From positions 1-43,646 of the IMG/VR virus record IMGVR_UViG_3300017963_003268: a stretch of DNA of 43,646 bases; one strand, 5' to 3'. The stretch's first letter is position 1; every line of letters begins with the position of its first letter. This stretch comes from a virus. The position numbers and the translations under genes are program-made. Below, one piece after another: positions 1 through 8,667 of this stretch. A model generated the notes under the pieces. The model was not told the origin of the DNA and did no database searches. It was given only the letters and a program-made list of their open reading frames with translations.

Positions 1-1
1 A

Positions 2-697
2 GATGAATTAAAAAATGATAGTGTTGTTGTAGAACAAGAACAAGAACAAGATCAAGCGGTAGATCAACCAGTGGAAACACAAAAAGATCAAATTGTTAAT
101 GAAGATAAGGAATTATATAATTCTTTAAAAAATGATTTTGAAGAAATGAAAAAAAGTATGTCTGCTTGGCAAGAAAAAGAAAAGGTTTATAAAAACCAAA
201 TCAAAGGTCTTGATCGTAAGAATACCGAGCTGTCACAAAAAGTTAAACAATTGACACAAAAAGAAATGAGTGCAGAGGAAATAATTGAGCAACAAAGAAA
301 AGAACTAGAAGACGGGTTTAAGTCTTTATGGTGTGAAAAAGCAGTTGCTATTAATTTTTCAGACTATGAGGAAGAAGAACAGGGAATTTTAAAAACTTAT
401 GTATATGGTAATAATGAAGAAGAACAAATTGCCTCTGCAAAATCGCTTAGAGATATCATGGATAAAAAAATAAAAGACGGTATTTCAAAAGGTGTTGAAG
501 AAAAGCTTGCACAAGGCTATAAGCCTAAATCAAGTGGTGTTCAAGGGCAGGGTGTAAAGACGTTACAAGACATGACAAATCAAGAGCTAGCACAACTAGC
601 AAAAGATGTTGTTAAAATGCCAAGTGGAAAAGACAAAGACGAAAAACTAAAAGCTCTCGCAGAAGAAGAAGATAGAAGAAGAAGGGAGCTTTACTAA
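2..697 (+). CDS. Scaffolding-like protein, 5' end outside window
   Basis: The frame is open from the first bases, so this is the C-terminal part of a longer gene; the GTG at 71 is not its real start. The visible part is rich in Glu, Gln and Lys, begins with an EQEQEQDQ tract and contains a long charged coiled coil. It ends 13 bp before the capsid gene. Position just upstream of the major capsid gene and this composition fit a capsid scaffolding protein that helps prohead assembly. There is no enzyme motif. The role is inferred from position and composition. Confidence 0.6.
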   Translation, partial: DELKNDSVVVEQEQEQDQAVDQPVETQKDQIVNEDKELYNSLKNDFEEMKKSMSAWQEKEKVYKNQIKGLDRKNTELSQKVKQLTQKEMSAEEIIEQQRKELEDGFKSLWCEKAVAINFSDYEEEEQGILKTYVYGNNEEEQIASAKSLRDIMDKKIKDGISKGVEEKLAQGYKPKSSGVQGQGVKTLQDMTNQELAQLAKDVVKMPSGKDKDEKLKALAEEEDRRRRELY

Positions 698-710
698 ATA
701 GGAGAATAAC

Positions 711-1568
711 ATGGCAGATGTTTTTACTGAATTTATTCCTGAAATTTGGTCTGCTAGAATACTTGAAGAAAAGAAAAAGGCTCATGTGTTCGCACAATTA
801 GCCAATACTGATTATCAAGGTGAAATAACAGCAGCAGGCGATCAGGTAAGAATTCCACAGGTAGGATTACCAACCGTAAATAGTTATACAAGAAATAACT
901 TTTCAAATGGTCTTACAAAAGAAACTGCTAATGTTGCAAGCATGACATTAGTAGTAGATCAAGAAAAATATGTAAATATTTTGCTTGATGACGTTGATAT
1001 AAAACAGTCAAAACCAAACTTTATACCAACATTACAAACAAATATTGCTTATCAATTGGCCGATAGCCAAGATCAATATATATCGGGACTAGCAACAGAG
1101 TCCGGAATAACATCAACTTCTAACAGTGCTAGTTCAAGAGTATTGATAGGTTCTAGTAACATCAAAACTGAACTATTGTTAATAGGGAAAGAATTTGACG
1201 AGGGTAACGTTCAAAGAAACGGCCGATATGCTGTCATAAATCCAGCACTAATGTTTGAATTGATTGACGCTGGCGTATTAGAGCAATCTAATAACGATAC
1301 TACTTGGATGAATGGATATATTAACGATGCGTATGGTTGGAAAATTTATGTTTCTAACAATTTAACATCAACAGCTTCTTCATCGGTTAATTTATTTTTT
1401 GGTGTTGGGAATGAGTCTATTACAATGGCTGAACAAATAACACAAGTCAAAATGGGTGAATTAACACAAGAGGGATTCGGTATGTATATCAAAGCTCTTC
1501 ACGTATATGGTGCAAGAGTTATTCCAGACAGAACAGGTATAGTATATGCCTTAGTAGCAAACGCGTAG
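711..1568 (+). CDS. Major capsid protein
   Basis: A 285-residue protein preceded by a good ribosome site (AGGAG, 7 nt before ATG). It starts MADVFTEFIPEIWSARILEE, a form typical of HK97-fold coat proteins of the P22-coat-like group, and shows the usual mixed alpha/beta pattern with a C-terminal stretch on mutability to the particle shell (GARVIPDRTGIVYALVANA). It follows a scaffold-like gene and precedes structural genes. It should form the icosahedral head shell. The fold is inferred from sequence style and context. Confidence 0.82.
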   Translation: MADVFTEFIPEIWSARILEEKKKAHVFAQLANTDYQGEITAAGDQVRIPQVGLPTVNSYTRNNFSNGLTKETANVASMTLVVDQEKYVNILLDDVDIKQSKPNFIPTLQTNIAYQLADSQDQYISGLATESGITSTSNSASSRVLIGSSNIKTELLLIGKEFDEGNVQRNGRYAVINPALMFELIDAGVLEQSNNDTTWMNGYINDAYGWKIYVSNNLTSTASSSVNLFFGVGNESITMAEQITQVKMGELTQEGFGMYIKALHVYGARVIPDRTGIVYALVANA

Positions 1569-1578
1569 GGAGGTAGAA

Positions 1579-1962
1579 ATGGCAGCTTTTAGTACAACAG
1601 CAAGAAAACTAGGCGTTAACGGATTTTATCTTGACGTGACAGGTTCTTTATTGAGTGGTTCTACGGCTACCTCTTCAATCACAATAACATGTGGAGCATT
1701 AGAAGATGTAGTTGTATTTGGTCATAATCCAACAGGTTCAGATGATATAACTTTAACATTATCAGCATCAACAAACACTTTTTACATTTCAGCTGGCAGA
1801 GGAGATAGAACTCTTACAACAGCTATGGCATCTAGTGATTGGTTTGTTATAACACAAATGGAATCTAATTGGTTTCAATCAACAAGCAATACATTTACAA
1901 TTGCAGCGACAACAGCTATTGCAATGTTTGCATTTGAAAGAAGTTCAACAAAACAAATATAG
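1579..1962 (+). CDS. Putative head decoration or structural protein
   Basis: 127 residues, Ser/Thr-rich and predicted all-beta, starting 10 bp after the capsid gene with an AGGGAGG ribosome site. It is likely co-transcribed with the capsid gene and could be a head decoration protein. I do not recognise a family. It has no signal peptide or membrane segment. Confidence 0.6.
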   Translation: MAAFSTTARKLGVNGFYLDVTGSLLSGSTATSSITITCGALEDVVVFGHNPTGSDDITLTLSASTNTFYISAGRGDRTLTTAMASSDWFVITQMESNWFQSTSNTFTIAATTAIAMFAFERSSTKQI

Positions 1963-2050
1963 TTTCCCCCTTGACTATATTTATTATACACGGGAGTGGT
2001 CGTGAGATTGCTCCCAATATTTAGGGGAAAAAATTTTAAAAGGGGATATA
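1963..2050 (+). other. Intergenic gap with short hairpin
   Basis: This 88-bp gap contains GGGAG (1992-1996) pairing with CTCCC (2011-2015) around a 14-nt loop. No T-run follows, so it is not a convincing terminator. It may be an mRNA processing or stability element that separates capsid expression from the following genes. Confidence 0.3.
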
Positions 2051-3112
2051 ATGACAAAAGAAAAAAGGACAACAAATGATTACATTAAGGATTTAACCGG
2101 CAAAGAAATGCCAAAAGTAGAAAAAAAAGGTAAAGAAGTTAAAAAGATAATTAGTATCTTAGGTACTGCCGGAAGCAGAAGCATGGCTAATTGGGGTGAT
2201 TCAAGATGTGAATTTTGGGGGGTTGCTCATTGTTTGTTATTAAGCGATATAAAAAAGTTAGATAAGGTCTTTGAAATTCACTTGCCATATATATATAATC
2301 AGGAGATATCACCGTTTTCTCAAAAACCTATTATTTATCATGCAAACAAAGAATATAGCTTAGGTAAATATCAAAAAGATAATTTTGGTATGCCTTGTAG
2401 AGACATTAAAGATATAACAGCAATATTGCCCGTACAAGACAATAATATTAACAAATATGAAATTTTCCCACGTGAAGAAATTAAAGCTAAATATAAAGAT
2501 TTATTGCCGCCGAGCGATGCTTTTTATGCAACTAACTCTATTGCTTGGATGATATGTTTAGCAATTGAACAAAAACCCGATAGAATCGAACTATGGGGAA
2601 TACATTTAGAAACCGATTCAGAGTGGCAATATGAGCGCCCTTGTGTTGAGTTTTGGTTGGGCATTGCAAGAGGCATGGGGATAGAAATTTACATTCCAGA
2701 AGCAGCCGATTTGTTAAAAGCTTATCACGAATACGGATTTGCCGATATTGAAGTTAGAAGGAAAAAACTAAAAGTCAGGTTAGATAATTTTCAAAAAAAC
2801 ATACAAGATTATACAAGTGAAATTAACAGATTGTTGACTAGAAAAAAAACACTAATAGAAAACATGAGAATATCTTTTAAAGATAAAGTAGTTCAAATGG
2901 AAAATGAGAAAAAGCGGTTACAAGAAGAGATAAAAAAATATAATGAAAAAAATGAAGAAGATAAAATAAAGTTTGAAAAAAATATTAAAGATAAAATGCA
3001 AAAAGAAGTAATTAATTTAGATGTTAAAATCAGGCAATTAGAAAATAGGGCAAGCGCTTTTCATGGGGGCAGAGAGCAAATAGAATATGAAATTAAACAA
3101 TTAAATGCATAG
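2051..3112 (+). CDS. Rossmann-like phage protein with C-terminal coiled coil
   Basis: 353 residues in two parts. Residues about 30-230 contain a glycine-rich strand-turn (SILGTAGSRSMANWG), FYATNSIAWMICLAIEQ, and ELWGIHL, resembling a family of phage proteins found near capsid genes that look like nucleotide-sugar or MptE/DUF115-like Rossmann domains. Residues about 235-353 are a highly charged Lys/Glu coiled coil. Substrate and role are unknown. It might modify or decorate the virion. Confidence 0.5.
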   Translation: MTKEKRTTNDYIKDLTGKEMPKVEKKGKEVKKIISILGTAGSRSMANWGDSRCEFWGVAHCLLLSDIKKLDKVFEIHLPYIYNQEISPFSQKPIIYHANKEYSLGKYQKDNFGMPCRDIKDITAILPVQDNNINKYEIFPREEIKAKYKDLLPPSDAFYATNSIAWMICLAIEQKPDRIELWGIHLETDSEWQYERPCVEFWLGIARGMGIEIYIPEAADLLKAYHEYGFADIEVRRKKLKVRLDNFQKNIQDYTSEINRLLTRKKTLIENMRISFKDKVVQMENEKKRLQEEIKKYNEKNEEDKIKFEKNIKDKMQKEVINLDVKIRQLENRASAFHGGREQIEYEIKQLNA

Positions 3113-3121
3113 GAGCAAAAA

Positions 3122-3346
3122 ATGAAAATGAAAGTTAATGAGTTTGAAGTAGCAAACAACCTTACGGCACAAAATGTTACTATAACAAGCTCAACCGATA
3201 CAACAAGCATTACAGTTGTAACGGCTATAACAACTAGCGAATCTACACAATTCCAATTCAACACACAAACAATATATTTTTCGGGTGGCGTTTGGACAGA
3301 TTTGGGCGCAGAATCAACAAGTACAGTAACTACAAGCACCAGTTAG
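3122..3346 (+). CDS. Small Ser/Thr-rich structural protein
   Basis: 74 residues, with about a third Ser and Thr, and a C-terminus ending in STVTTSTS. It lies 9 bp after the previous gene with an AGGAG site and is followed by another small beta-rich gene. Probably a virion surface component; no family recognised. Confidence 0.5.
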   Translation: MKMKVNEFEVANNLTAQNVTITSSTDTTSITVVTAITTSESTQFQFNTQTIYFSGGVWTDLGAESTSTVTTSTS

Positions 3347-3355
3347 GAGTTTTAT

Positions 3356-3640
3356 ATGGCAATACACGAGCCTTCACAAACATATTTATGGCAATTGGCC
3401 AATACATCGGGCGGTGCTGGGTGTGAGATAGTAACAGATACAGAGGCTCATATTGGTGATTATAGAGTTATCCAAATTGCAAGCACAGATGTTGTTTTTA
3501 CGTCTATAACATCAACGTTAGTAACTAATAGTAGCGAAGCAAGTTCTTTGACCTCACTACCGATAGGTTTTACTATTTTATCGCCGTGCACAAGCGTTCA
3601 AGTAGACTCGGGGAATATAATACTATATAAAGAAGTATGA
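3356..3640 (+). CDS. Small beta-rich structural protein
   Basis: 94 residues with a hydrophobic/Ser/Thr alternating pattern expected for beta strands, and an AGGAG ribosome site. The stop codon overlaps the start of the beta-propeller gene (ATGATG), implying translational coupling. Probably a capsid decoration or fibre component; function not recognised. Confidence 0.5.
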   Translation: MAIHEPSQTYLWQLANTSGGAGCEIVTDTEAHIGDYRVIQIASTDVVFTSITSTLVTNSSEASSLTSLPIGFTILSPCTSVQVDSGNIILYKEV

Positions 3641-4695
3641 TGAGTTTTTCATATAACTTAAATTTAAAAAGCAAAATATTACAAACTGTTTCATCCCCTG
3701 TTCAAGGTACACTAACATATGCGGGAAATATACAAGATGCGACAAATTGTGATAATCCAACAGGCATAAAGATAAATTCGGCTAATAGTAAAATATATAT
3801 ATCACAATATGACGATGATTCTGCTAGTTGGTGGGGCGTAAGTTCAGGCGAGCCTTCTTATGTTGGAGAATACTCAAACTCTAATATAAACGGTGCAAAC
3901 GAAATATTATTATCAGTAGATGAAGGTAACGCATATGTTGTGGCGGAAGTAGACACCATAGTTTGGTTTACGCTTAATAGCTCTGACGGCTCGCTTAGTT
4001 ATGTTAGCAAACATACATCAACAGACATAGATGGCGCTATTAATATGGGTATTAGCAACGATAACGATCACGTTTATGTTTTAAGCAAAAACAATAACGC
4101 TGTTAGTTGGTATGATCGCAGCACTTCTGATGGAAGCCTTTCTTATGTTGGGCAATATTCGGACGCAAACATAGCGTTCCCCAGATCAATAGTTTTTTCG
4201 TCAGAGTCAACAATGGCTTATATTTGTGGTAGAAATGCGAACTCAATATCTTGGTTAACAAGAAGTACAGCGGACGGGAGTTTAACTTTTGTTGACAATA
4301 TAGTATCAACAGCGTTAGATGATGTATGGACACTATGTACAAACCCAACTTATAGCAATGTTTATGCGGTGGCTTGGACTGGAAATAAAGTAAACACGTT
4401 TACAATTAATAGTTCAGATGGTAGTTTAACGCTACTACAATCATTAGATAATACCGGCGCTTATGGGGTAGCCTGTTCAAAAGATGGTAATAATATATAT
4501 GTATCTAGTAGAGAAAGTAATACAATATCATGGTATAGTGTTAATAGTTCAGATGGAAGCTTAGAATTTGTTGATAATTACACAAGCAGCAATATAGCGG
4601 GCGCCAATCAAATAGCAATATCAAACGATGATAAATATGTATATATTGTAGGAAGCTCTGGCGATTTGGTAGCTTGGTTTAATAGAACAACATAG
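3637..4695 (+). CDS. Lactonase-type seven-bladed beta-propeller protein
   Basis: 352 residues made of about seven repeats of roughly 45-50 residues. Each has a Ser-Asp-Gly-Ser-Leu turn followed by a strand (for example SSDGSLSYV, TSDGSLSYV, SSDGSLTLL, SSDGSLEFV) and a V-x-W-[FY]-like strand (AVSWYDRS, SISWLTRS, TISWYSVN). This is the pattern of YVTN/lactonase-like propellers. It sits between capsid and connector genes, so it may be exposed on the virion and bind sugar or matrix. Enzyme activity is not implied by the repeats alone. ATG at 3640 is an alternative start. Confidence 0.72.
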   Translation: MMSFSYNLNLKSKILQTVSSPVQGTLTYAGNIQDATNCDNPTGIKINSANSKIYISQYDDDSASWWGVSSGEPSYVGEYSNSNINGANEILLSVDEGNAYVVAEVDTIVWFTLNSSDGSLSYVSKHTSTDIDGAINMGISNDNDHVYVLSKNNNAVSWYDRSTSDGSLSYVGQYSDANIAFPRSIVFSSESTMAYICGRNANSISWLTRSTADGSLTFVDNIVSTALDDVWTLCTNPTYSNVYAVAWTGNKVNTFTINSSDGSLTLLQSLDNTGAYGVACSKDGNNIYVSSRESNTISWYSVNSSDGSLEFVDNYTSSNIAGANQIAISNDDKYVYIVGSSGDLVAWFNRTT

Positions 4696-4703
4696 GAGAA
4701 AAA

Positions 4704-4958
4704 ATGAGATTTAGGATAACAAATATAGGGAATAATCCGAGTGATTCTAATTATTTTGATATAGATGTGGATTATTTAGAAGATGATAACTCGGCGTTTA
4801 GAGCTTCAAATACGCTAACTTTGGTAAAACAAAATTATAGATCACAACAAGCTATATTGGACTATATTGCAAGTGAAGTTATATTCCAATATGACAGAGT
4901 TAATATAAATGATATTATTAATGTTATTTATGATGCGGATACGGTAATGCCGGTATAG
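4704..4958 (+). CDS. Hypothetical structural protein
   Basis: 84 residues, acidic and beta-rich, with an AGGAG site and 8-bp spacing from the propeller gene. It contains no recognisable motif. Its place inside the head gene block suggests a virion role. Confidence 0.5.
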   Translation: MRFRITNIGNNPSDSNYFDIDVDYLEDDNSAFRASNTLTLVKQNYRSQQAILDYIASEVIFQYDRVNINDIINVIYDADTVMPV

Positions 4959-4967
4959 GAGAAAGAG

Positions 4968-5537
4968 ATGTTACAACAACCAGCTTTTGATGTTTTGTTA
5001 GGGATGAAAGACCCAACAGGATCAAGTGTAAAAACTATAACACATCTACACTCAAAAATTCACTCAGGGAAAGCATTTAAAGCTTGTTTTACAAGCTCTG
5101 CAACAACGGATGGTGCAGTTGTATATTTACAAATTAACGGTTCAAGTGATGTAGATGCGCATTTAAAAGAGTTTAATGTTCACACTTCTGAGGGATTTTT
5201 GGATATAAAATTTATTGAATGTTCAACATCTAGCACACATACAACTGGTAGTGCGAGTGTTTCGGTTTATGATAAAAATAGAACAACTAAAAACAGCGCA
5301 AACATTACGTTTTTTTCTGACCCCACAGATGTTAATAGCACGGCTAGCAATAATATTGTTATTGATAGGTTTCAAGTAGGAGGAACAGCAGGAAGCTCTT
5401 TAACGCCTACAGGTAGCCAGATTAACGTATCACAAGATGAATGGGTTATAGGTAATAGTACATATATTATAGAAATAACGTGCCAAACAACAGCAGCTAG
5501 TTTCTATTTAAATGGATGTTTAATATTTTATGAGTAA
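4968..5537 (+). CDS. Putative virion surface or head-fibre protein
   Basis: 189 residues, Ser/Thr/Asn-rich, predicted all-beta, ending in strands typical of jelly-roll proteins (YIIEITCQTTAASFYLNGCLIFYE region). It has an AGGAG site. This is the last of the Ser/Thr-rich genes before the connector genes. Likely exposed on the head; family not recognised. Confidence 0.5.
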   Translation: MLQQPAFDVLLGMKDPTGSSVKTITHLHSKIHSGKAFKACFTSSATTDGAVVYLQINGSSDVDAHLKEFNVHTSEGFLDIKFIECSTSSTHTTGSASVSVYDKNRTTKNSANITFFSDPTDVNSTASNNIVIDRFQVGGTAGSSLTPTGSQINVSQDEWVIGNSTYIIEITCQTTAASFYLNGCLIFYE

Positions 5538-5565
5538 TCATAATGTCAGAAAGCAGAAATAGTTA

Positions 5566-5649
5566 ATGCCAAAGAAAATAAAAGGTAAGCCTAATAAGGG
5601 AACGCCAAAAGATATGAGATTAAAAAAAAATAAAAAAAGGAAAAAATAA
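5566..5649 (+). CDS. Very small basic protein
   Basis: A 27-residue ORF made mostly of Lys, Arg, Gly and Pro (starts MPKKIKGKPN). Its TAA stop overlaps the ATG of the next small gene (TAATG), which supports translation of both. No clear ribosome site is visible, so confidence is moderate. It may bind nucleic acid. Confidence 0.4.
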   Translation: MPKKIKGKPNKGTPKDMRLKKNKKRKK

Positions 5650-5774
5650 TGCCGGCTAAACTAGAAAGGTGCGTAAGTAAAGTCATGGGAAAAGGCAAAA
5701 GTAAATCGAGCTCCTATGGGATATGTGTAAAATCTACTGGATTAAAACCAAAAAAACGTAAAAAGAGGAAGTAA
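5649..5774 (+). CDS. Small basic conserved phage protein
   Basis: 41 residues with a Lys/Arg-rich tail and the pattern MPAKLERCVSKVMGKGKS followed by YGICVKSTG. Similar small proteins of the form RCV-x-KVx-KG-K...AYAIC occur in many phages, often close to structural genes. It overlaps both neighbours by TAATG, indicating coupled translation. Biochemical role unknown. Confidence 0.6.
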   Translation: MPAKLERCVSKVMGKGKSKSSSYGICVKSTGLKPKKRKKRK

Positions 5775-6379
5775 TGTATAGACTATCTACTAATGTTTTG
5801 GTGGCTTCTAGTAACGTAAAGCTTTGGACTGGAATAACAAGCACAGATTATGATGAAACAATTGAGGCATTAAACCCCATAATACTTGATGATATAACTA
5901 ATTATTGTAAAAATAGTTTTGTTAGATCAACTATGTATCAATGGGATGATAATATATCATTTTCTACAAGCACCGGGAGTAATAGTATTATAAGCAACGC
6001 CTCAACAAGTGATGTTGATTTCACAGAGTTTATAGATGTTGGAAATATTATAAGGGTTGTTGATGCAATCCAAAACAATGGTTATTTTTCTGTTGTAAGT
6101 GTTAATAGTACTGTAATTACAGTTAATGAAACTATAAAAACAGAGTCTAGTAGCACGGGTAAATTTCCTATTGTTTATAGAGTTGATTATCCTGACGACA
6201 TTCCTTTTATAGGTGCTAAAATGATTCGTTGGAGTATAGATTCACAAAATAGAGATGGGTTAAGAAGTGAATCGTTAGGAGACTATTCATATACATTGCA
6301 GGAATTAGTTGGTAACAATATGTACCCTACAAACATTGTAGGGGGATTAAAAAAATATAAAAAGGCTAAATTTTTATAA
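5774..6379 (+). CDS. Head-tail connector (adaptor) protein
   Basis: 201 residues. The N-terminal part (YDETIEALNPIILDDITNYCKNSF) resembles the helical start of phage DNA-packaging/connector proteins. A beta insert of about 60 residues follows, then a C-terminal helix (DYSYTLQ). It begins the block adaptor, stopper, HK97 gp10-like, terminator and tube. It should attach below the portal. The family is inferred from gene order and helical pattern. Confidence 0.6.
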   Translation: MYRLSTNVLVASSNVKLWTGITSTDYDETIEALNPIILDDITNYCKNSFVRSTMYQWDDNISFSTSTGSNSIISNASTSDVDFTEFIDVGNIIRVVDAIQNNGYFSVVSVNSTVITVNETIKTESSSTGKFPIVYRVDYPDDIPFIGAKMIRWSIDSQNRDGLRSESLGDYSYTLQELVGNNMYPTNIVGGLKKYKKAKFL

Positions 6380-6861
6380 TGTCTATAAGTGGATTTTACA
6401 ATACAACAGCAATATTAGAAACTTTTACAACAACAGAAGATGAATATGGACAAGCTGTAAAAACATGGGTTGCTAGTACTACTATTATAGGTACTAAACA
6501 AGGCAGAAGTGGAAATAAAAGTGTTATAAATACACAGGATCGTATTAGTAAAAACGAAAGGTTTTATTGCAACTATCAAACAATACATCCTTCTGGAAGA
6601 TTAGTTTTTTCAAACTCTACTATAAGTTTTAACTTTCAAGGTACGGCCAGCGCAAGTATAGATTTAGCCAGCACAACTAAGGGGGCTTTATATTTTATAG
6701 ATACGGCTTTTAGTACTTTTGGCCAATACGATTATGCCTTATTTAATGGCACTGCATATGTAACCCCTAACGTTACAAGAAATGATATACTTTTTGTGAA
6801 CGATAGATTAAGAAATAGACACTTAGAAATAGACTTAGACTTAGATCATAGAGATAGATAA
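6379..6861 (+). CDS. Head-tail stopper protein
   Basis: 160 residues, beta-rich, starting with a pattern like phage head-tail joining proteins (TTAILETFTTTEDEYGQAVKTWV) in which an early D-x-x-G-x-x-x-x-x-W segment is common. It starts directly at the previous stop (TAATG). The C-terminus is unusually charged (RNRHLEIDLDLDHRDR). Probable head-completion protein, based on order and fold pattern. Confidence 0.6.
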   Translation: MSISGFYNTTAILETFTTTEDEYGQAVKTWVASTTIIGTKQGRSGNKSVINTQDRISKNERFYCNYQTIHPSGRLVFSNSTISFNFQGTASASIDLASTTKGALYFIDTAFSTFGQYDYALFNGTAYVTPNVTRNDILFVNDRLRNRHLEIDLDLDHRDR

Positions 6862-7199
6862 TGGCTGACATAAGAGTAAGCTTTACAGTTAACCCAGCGA
6901 CAGAAGGACAAATAATAAACGCTGTTAATAGTGCATTAGAAAGCGCTGCTATATTTTTACAAAATGAGACTAAGAGTAGAGTCCCTGTTGATACTGGCAA
7001 TTTAAAAGGTAGTATGTTATATGCTGTACAAAATTTTCAAATGGTGGTGTTCACGCCAATAGAATATGCGATACCATTAGAGTTTTCGACAAAAAAACCT
7101 AGAAGATCCGGGACTATACCTTTTATGAGGCCTGCTTTATTTGAAAATAAAAGCGAGATTGAAAATATTATAGCTAATATAATGAGAGCAAGAATATGA
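6861..7199 (+). CDS. HK97 gp10-like neck/tail protein
   Basis: 112 residues with the signature VPVDTGNLKGS near residues 40-50, followed by a YAIPLEF strand and an FMRPALFENK C-terminus. This layout is characteristic of the HK97 gp10 family, which acts at the head-tail joint or in tail completion. ATG overlaps the previous stop. Confidence 0.82.
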   Translation: MADIRVSFTVNPATEGQIINAVNSALESAAIFLQNETKSRVPVDTGNLKGSMLYAVQNFQMVVFTPIEYAIPLEFSTKKPRRSGTIPFMRPALFENKSEIENIIANIMRARI

Positions 7200-7591
7200 A
7201 TTCAGATATATGGCTAGTTAATAAAATTAAAAACAGTACGGTATCAAGTACGCGAGTTTATCCTAACTATATACCCGAATCTACATCAAATAACTATTCA
7301 GATCATATCCCGTGTATTGTATATCAATCCATAGGCTTTGATAGGAATAGAAAAAATAGACAAATTATTTATTCATTAACAAGTATACATAATTCAAAAA
7401 GTAATGTAGAAGATTTAAACGATCAATTATATAACCTGTTTGATAATTCAACACAATATATAAGGGAAAGTTCAAGCAATCTTCACACAATCAATGTTGA
7501 AATCATTAATAATGTGCCTAGCTTATATGATGATGACAACAAGTACTGGACACGACCATTAGATATAAGTGTTTGGTATTACGTTAATTAA
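7196..7591 (+). CDS. Tail terminator/completion protein
   Basis: 131 residues, overlapping the previous gene by ATGA. It is predicted alpha/beta, with a central IPCIVYQSIG strand and a C-terminal LDISVWYYVN strand. Size, order and strand pattern fit the DUF3168/gp17-like tail terminator group that caps the tail tube. No catalytic motif. Confidence 0.6.
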   Translation: MNSDIWLVNKIKNSTVSSTRVYPNYIPESTSNNYSDHIPCIVYQSIGFDRNRKNRQIIYSLTSIHNSKSNVEDLNDQLYNLFDNSTQYIRESSSNLHTINVEIINNVPSLYDDDNKYWTRPLDISVWYYVN

Positions 7592-7602
7592 AGGAGAAAA
7601 AA

Positions 7603-8208
7603 ATGGCACAAAATACTATTCAAAATAGTTCTCTCTTATTTCCGGAAGACGTTATTGTTTATGTAGCTGCTTATTCAACTGAGTTTACTACGTTGGCTGA
7701 ATTGTCAAGCGCTAATTTTTTAAATTGTGGTGCATTGACAGAATATTCAAGAGAAAGTGCAAATGAGTCGGTGCAGCCGGGGTCTTTTAATGTAGAACAC
7801 GACCAGGTTGTAACCAAAGAGGCTGAGACTATAAATATTACATTACAAGAATTTAATTCTAGTATTGTAAATTTATTACGAGGCACTATGAGTCAGCAAG
7901 TCACTACATCTCTTGATTTAATCGGTGGGACAAGTGCAGCAGATTTAGAAGTACTTTACTCTGGCGATGCAGATACAGTAACGGCGTGTATGTTGTGGGA
8001 AATAGCAACATACTCTGACGGAAGAACAAGACAAGCTTACTTCCCTTATGTATTTTATGTAAGTGGAGGCTCTTATTCTGCGAAAAGTCAAGGTACTGGA
8101 GAATATGGCGATATGGGATTCCAATTAGAAGCAAGAGAATCACCCGTATTAACATACAACAATAGAAAGCAATATAGAATAGAACTATTAAGCACAGCTT
8201 CAACTTAA
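7603..8208 (+). CDS. Major tail (tube) protein
   Basis: 201 residues with a strong AGGAG site. It is beta-rich with segments such as ETINITLQEF and EYGDMGFQLEAR, as expected for tail tube subunits. It lies between the terminator and the tail-assembly chaperones, the usual position of the major tail gene in siphoviruses. Polymerises into the non-contractile tube around the tape measure. Confidence 0.7.
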   Translation: MAQNTIQNSSLLFPEDVIVYVAAYSTEFTTLAELSSANFLNCGALTEYSRESANESVQPGSFNVEHDQVVTKEAETINITLQEFNSSIVNLLRGTMSQQVTTSLDLIGGTSAADLEVLYSGDADTVTACMLWEIATYSDGRTRQAYFPYVFYVSGGSYSAKSQGTGEYGDMGFQLEARESPVLTYNNRKQYRIELLSTAST

Positions 8209-8229
8209 TATTAATTTAAAGGGGGTTTT

Positions 8230-8667
8230 ATGAAAATTATAGATTTAAGTTTATTTAACAAAGAGCCTGAGTTTGGATTTAAGGCAATTAGTGGGAAAGA
8301 ATATATTGTTAATTTTGTTAATGCGGAAAACGAATTAACATTAATGCAGGAACAAGAAGATATTGCGGCGGCTATTAGTAAGTGGAAGAATATCAAAATT
8401 GAAACATTGGATAAATGGAAACAAATATTAAAAAAACTTTTGAGAGAATGTAATAATAATTATAACACAGACGAAATAGAAAAAGATGTTAATGCATTAA
8501 AGCCAATACATATATTGACAATATTATTTGATGCTTGTAAGTATCTTAACGAAAGAGCACAAATATTATATGAGGTTTTCCCTGACGATACAAAAAAACA
8601 AGCTAAAAAACTTGAAAGAGAGCTTAAAAAAAAAGCAGCGTCAGCCTTATCAGAATCGGAAGCATGA
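8230..8667 (+). CDS. Tail-assembly chaperone (G-like, short form)
   Basis: 145 residues, mainly helical and charged, located between the tail tube and tape-measure genes where lambda-G-like chaperones normally lie. The 3' end contains a run of nine A (8626-8634) in codons AAA AAA AAA, then GCA. The -1 frame is open from there into the next ORF. This gene therefore probably makes both a short form and a frameshifted GT-like form. Family assignment rests on position and the slip site. Confidence 0.68.
   Translation: MKIIDLSLFNKEPEFGFKAISGKEYIVNFVNAENELTLMQEQEDIAAAISKWKNIKIETLDKWKQILKKLLRECNNNYNTDEIEKDVNALKPIHILTILFDACKYLNERAQILYEVFPDDTKKQAKKLERELKKKAASALSESEA
8626..8635 (+). promoter_or_regulatory. 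Programmed -1 frameshift site (slippery A-run)
   Basis: Nine consecutive A followed by G provide A AAA AAA G in the correct phase for a -1 slip. After the slip, the -1 frame reads without a stop from 8634 through the ATG at 8664 into the next ORF, ending at 8876. This matches the known G/GT frameshift of tail-assembly chaperones. The predicted long product is about 215 residues. Confidence 0.72.

Noticed and set aside
1971-2000. Promoter at TTGACT...TATTAT before 2051
   Set aside because: Spacing between the two boxes is only about 8 bp, too short for a sigma70 promoter.
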